Position numbers and translations under genes: made by a program. This document shows positions 62,563 to 64,000 of a stretch of 64,000 bases of DNA, piece after piece; the stretch's first letter is position 1; each line of letters starts with the position of its first letter. This DNA comes from Phycisphaeraceae bacterium. Lineage in GTDB: Bacteria > Planctomycetota > Phycisphaerae > Phycisphaerales > UBA1924. A model generated the notes under the pieces. That model did no database searches. It saw only the letters and a list, made by a program, of their open reading frames with translations, and was not told the origin of the DNA. The DNA lies in assembly GCA_019636515.1 (NCBI GenBank), contig JAHBXI010000001.1:496001-560000 (forward strand). Reading direction: 5' to 3'.

Positions 62563-64000
62563 ATGGCATCGGGACGGGGAACAGGCATGGCGTCGGGGAC
62601 GTCGGCCGGCGGGGCGGGCGCGGCCAAGCCATCTCCAAAGGCCAATGGCGCCACGCGCGCCGGCGGCGACTTGAAGGATGCGAGCCGCATCGCGGTGGAT
62701 GCGCGTGCCTTTGCGTCGGGAGTCGGCGGTTCGTGGGACTACGCCCCCGCCCCGGAGACGGTCAAGGTCGAGATCCGCCCTCGGTATGGGCACTTCATCG
62801 GCGGCCGCTGGGTGAATCCTTCCGGGGAGAATCGCGATGGGCGCGGTTTGGCCTCCGGGGCTTACATGGAGACGATCAACCCGTCCACGGAGGATCCCAT
62901 CGCGGCGGTGGCGCACGGGTCGGAGCGGGATGTGGACGCGGCGGTACGAGCGGCCCGGGGCGCGCTGGCGAACTGGTCGGGGCTCGACCCGGTCGAGCGC
63001 GGCAAGTACCTGTTCCGGATCGCGCGACGGATCCAGGAACGAGCCAGGGAACTGGCGGTTCTGGAGACGCTTGATTCAGGCAAGCCGATCAAGGAAAGCC
63101 GTGATGTGGATATCCCGCTCGCGGCGGCACACTTTTTCCACCATGCGGGGTGGGCGGACAAACTCTCCTACGCCTTCCCGGGGTCGGTGCCCCGGCCGGT
63201 GGGCGTGTGCGGACAGATCATCCCGTGGAACTTCCCGTTCCTGATGGCGGCGTGGAAAATCGCGCCCGCGCTGGCGTGCGGGAACACGGTGGTCCTCAAG
63301 CCGGCGGAGACAACGCCCCTGACGGCGCTGCGTCTGGCCGAGATCATCGAGGAGGTCGGTCTGCCCGCGGGCGTGGTGAACATCGTCACCGGCGACGGTC
63401 GAACCGGGGCGGCGCTGGCCTCGCACGACGGGCTGGACAAGATCGCGTTCACGGGATCAACGGAGGTTGGGAAGAAAATCGCCCTGTCGGCGGCGGCACG
63501 CGGGACTCGCCTGACGCTGGAACTGGGCGGCAAGAGCGCCAACATCATCTTCGAGGACGCGAGCCTCGACCAGGCGATCGAGGGGATCGTCGGCGGGATC
63601 TTCTTCAACCAGGGGGAAGTCTGCTGCGCCGGCTCTCGGCTGCTGGTCCAGGAATCGATCCTCGGGGCGGTGACGGCCAGGCTTCGCCTGCGGATGGCTT
63701 CGCTGCGCGTCGGGGATCCGATGGACAAGAACACGGACGTGGGCGCGATCAACAGCCGGGATCAACTCGACCGAATCCGGTCGTACCTGCGGATCGGCCC
63801 GGAAGAAGGGGCGACCCTGCACGTCGGAGGCGACGGCGAGCACTCGCCTGGCGACGGGGCTGGCGACGGGGCTGGCACGGGCGCTGACGGGATCGACGCG
63901 GCGACCCGGCGGGGCCTGCCATCTCGTGGCTACTACTGCCGCCCGTGCTTTTTCACGGGGGTGCAGCCGGCGCACACGGTGGCCCGGGAGGAGATCTTCG
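62563..64000 (+). CDS. aldehyde dehydrogenase, C-terminus cut by window edge
   Basis: 479 residues are visible. After an Ala/Gly-rich extension of about 60 residues, the segment YAPAPETVKVEIRPRYGHFI leads into the ALDH fold. GQIIPWNFPFLMAAWKIAPA and FTGSTEVGKKIALSAAA bind NAD, LELGGKSANIIFEDA holds the general-base Glu, and FNQGEVCCAGSRLLVQES the catalytic Cys. Around residue 430 a Gly/Asp-rich insert (DGAGDGAGTGADGIDAA) is encoded by a short DNA repeat. The YAPAPE start resembles ALDHs found as tandem pairs beside deoC; that is an inference. GGAGG lies 5 bases before the ATG. Confidence 0.9.
   Translation, partial: MASGRGTGMASGTSAGGAGAAKPSPKANGATRAGGDLKDASRIAVDARAFASGVGGSWDYAPAPETVKVEIRPRYGHFIGGRWVNPSGENRDGRGLASGAYMETINPSTEDPIAAVAHGSERDVDAAVRAARGALANWSGLDPVERGKYLFRIARRIQERARELAVLETLDSGKPIKESRDVDIPLAAAHFFHHAGWADKLSYAFPGSVPRPVGVCGQIIPWNFPFLMAAWKIAPALACGNTVVLKPAETTPLTALRLAEIIEEVGLPAGVVNIVTGDGRTGAALASHDGLDKIAFTGSTEVGKKIALSAAARGTRLTLELGGKSANIIFEDASLDQAIEGIVGGIFFNQGEVCCAGSRLLVQESILGAVTARLRLRMASLRVGDPMDKNTDVGAINSRDQLDRIRSYLRIGPEEGATLHVGGDGEHSPGDGAGDGAGTGADGIDAATRRGLPSRGYYCRPCFFTGVQPAHTVAREEIF

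Noticed and set aside
1-64000. CRISPR array, rRNA operon, prophage or integrase genes
   Set aside because: No regularly spaced repeats, rRNA sequence or phage genes were seen; the only mobile element is the ISAs1-type insertion.

Overview
The window is a 64 kb, very GC-rich stretch of a Gram-negative bacterial chromosome. Lipid A synthesis (lpxB), a flagellin, prepilin-type proteins, dockerin-like and PEP-CTERM-like secreted proteins (C-terminal PAPG, hydrophobic stretch, Arg cluster) and LysW-carrier amino acid biosynthesis point to the Planctomycetota, most likely a Phycisphaerae member. This placement is an inference from gene content, not from a marker-gene search. Coding density is high, genes are on both strands, and most long opposite-strand open frames are GC-driven shadows.

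Layout. 1-1521: a cut aminotransferase and fabI. 1558-6020 (minus): a compact lysW-lysX-lysY-lysZ-lysK operon for carrier-protein-bound lysine or ornithine synthesis, without the aminotransferase LysJ. 6100-6660: a possible 42-aa small protein with its own promoter and terminator, and tRNA-Gly(UCC). 6825-9732 (minus): a YbaY-like lipoprotein, a PAPG-tailed exported protein, and a dockerin-like secreted protein whose frame is broken at an 11-nt poly-G tract. 10179-13763 (minus): dnaB (with an SSB-like C-terminal tip), ruvC and ispE. 13853-17014 (plus): a flagellin, a PAPG-tailed exported protein and a class I fructose-bisphosphate aldolase. 17031-21925 (minus): an RluA-type pseudouridine synthase and the helicase HrpA. 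22022-25268 (plus): psd-pssA, then an arsR-arsM arsenic-methylation pair with a clear operator. 25282-28148 (minus): M16 peptidase, ThiD2-ThiE fusion and an unknown protein. 28275-32455: an unknown membrane protein, lpxB, and a histidine kinase with a receiver-XRE regulator. 32556-35185: rsmB followed by an intact ISAs1-family insertion sequence whose 10-bp target duplication spans the rsmB stop codon. 35294-37955 (plus): a PTS IIA/PtsN-like protein, a CheY-like regulator and an HD-GYP phosphodiesterase.

37974-50223 (minus) is the largest functional block: histidine kinase, STAS protein, PilB/GspE ATPase, PilC/GspF platform, PilM, PilN, PilO, a GspC-like protein, a major pseudopilin and four minor pseudopilin-like proteins. 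Many of these genes overlap by 4 bases. It looks like a hybrid type IV pilus/type II secretion machine physically linked to a signalling pair; no secretin or prepilin peptidase is in the window.

50397-64000: an unknown membrane-anchored protein and an aminotransferase (minus); then on the plus strand an AsmA-like protein, a diacylglycerol-kinase-family enzyme, aspS and a membrane protein; a further PAPG-tailed protein (minus); fusA after an 800-base gene-poor stretch; an esterase; and an aldehyde dehydrogenase cut by the window edge. The best leads for new biology are the SSB-like tip on DnaB, the poly-G tract in the secreted protein, the complete-but-for-LysJ LysW operon, and the kinase-STAS-pilus/secretion operon.
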